Part shown: positions 63,978-64,000 of the stretch, one piece after another
Numbering within the stretch: the first letter of the stretch is position 1
Layout: the number at the start of each line of letters is the position of its first letter
From: Rachycentron canadum
Lineage: Eukaryota > Chordata > Actinopteri > Carangiformes > Rachycentridae
DNA: 64,000 bases
NCBI GenBank assembly: GCA_038496675.1
Contig: CM076651.1
Span: 25,622,148 to 25,686,147 of the forward strand
Direction of reading: 5' to 3'
The notes under the pieces: generated by a model
What the model was told of the DNA's origin: nothing
The model's database searches: none
The model's input: only the letters and a program-made list of their open reading frames with translations
Position numbers and translations under genes: made by a program

Positions 63978-64000
63978 GTAAGAAGAGCTGGCCGTTTGAT

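Noticed and set aside
1..64000. CRISPR arrays, bacterial operons, phage or plasmid features
   Set aside because: Introns, CpG island, LINEs and Tc1 remnants show vertebrate nuclear DNA; tandem repeats here are microsatellites.

Overview
This is a window of vertebrate nuclear DNA, almost certainly from a ray-finned (teleost, probably percomorph) fish. The evidence is spliced coding exons with GT-AG borders, one CpG-island promoter, very many CA/TG and GA microsatellites, and several dispersed repeats whose sequence I recognise as typical of teleost genomes. There are no operons, CRISPR arrays or tRNA/rRNA genes that I can see. Most short open frames are chance readings of intergenic or repeat sequence.

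Left edge (1 to about 2160, minus strand): the 5' part of a CR1/L2-like LINE retrotransposon, running off the window. Its endonuclease plus reverse-transcriptase frame is open for 680 codons without a stop. From about 2.2 to 52 kb the window looks like a gene desert. I could support no host gene there, but I see interspersed repeats: two near-full copies and two partial copies of one roughly 500-bp family (here family A); three copies of a MITE-like family starting TTAAAGG (family B); a decayed Tc1/mariner transposase relic; the 3' end of a LINE; a head-to-head pair of a common teleost repeat; and other decayed repeats and microsatellite arrays.

Right side (about 52 to 64 kb, plus strand): a possible signal-peptide exon at 52.49 kb (uncertain), a clear CpG island with CCAAT and GC boxes at 54.1-54.4 kb, and the 5' part of an SLC41 (MgtE-like magnesium transporter) gene, most likely slc41a3. 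Two different first coding exons, at 55733-56032 and 60463-60657, each encode their own N-terminus plus their own version of transmembrane helix 1. Both end in phase 0 after a Gln codon, so each can join the shared exon at 63870-63977. The gene continues beyond the window.

I found no evidence for a wholly new biological system. The most interesting item is the pair of alternative SLC41 exons, which duplicate and diversify the first membrane helix and would give two transporter isoforms from two promoters. The apparently unbroken LINE frame and the near-identical family A copies suggest recent transposition.
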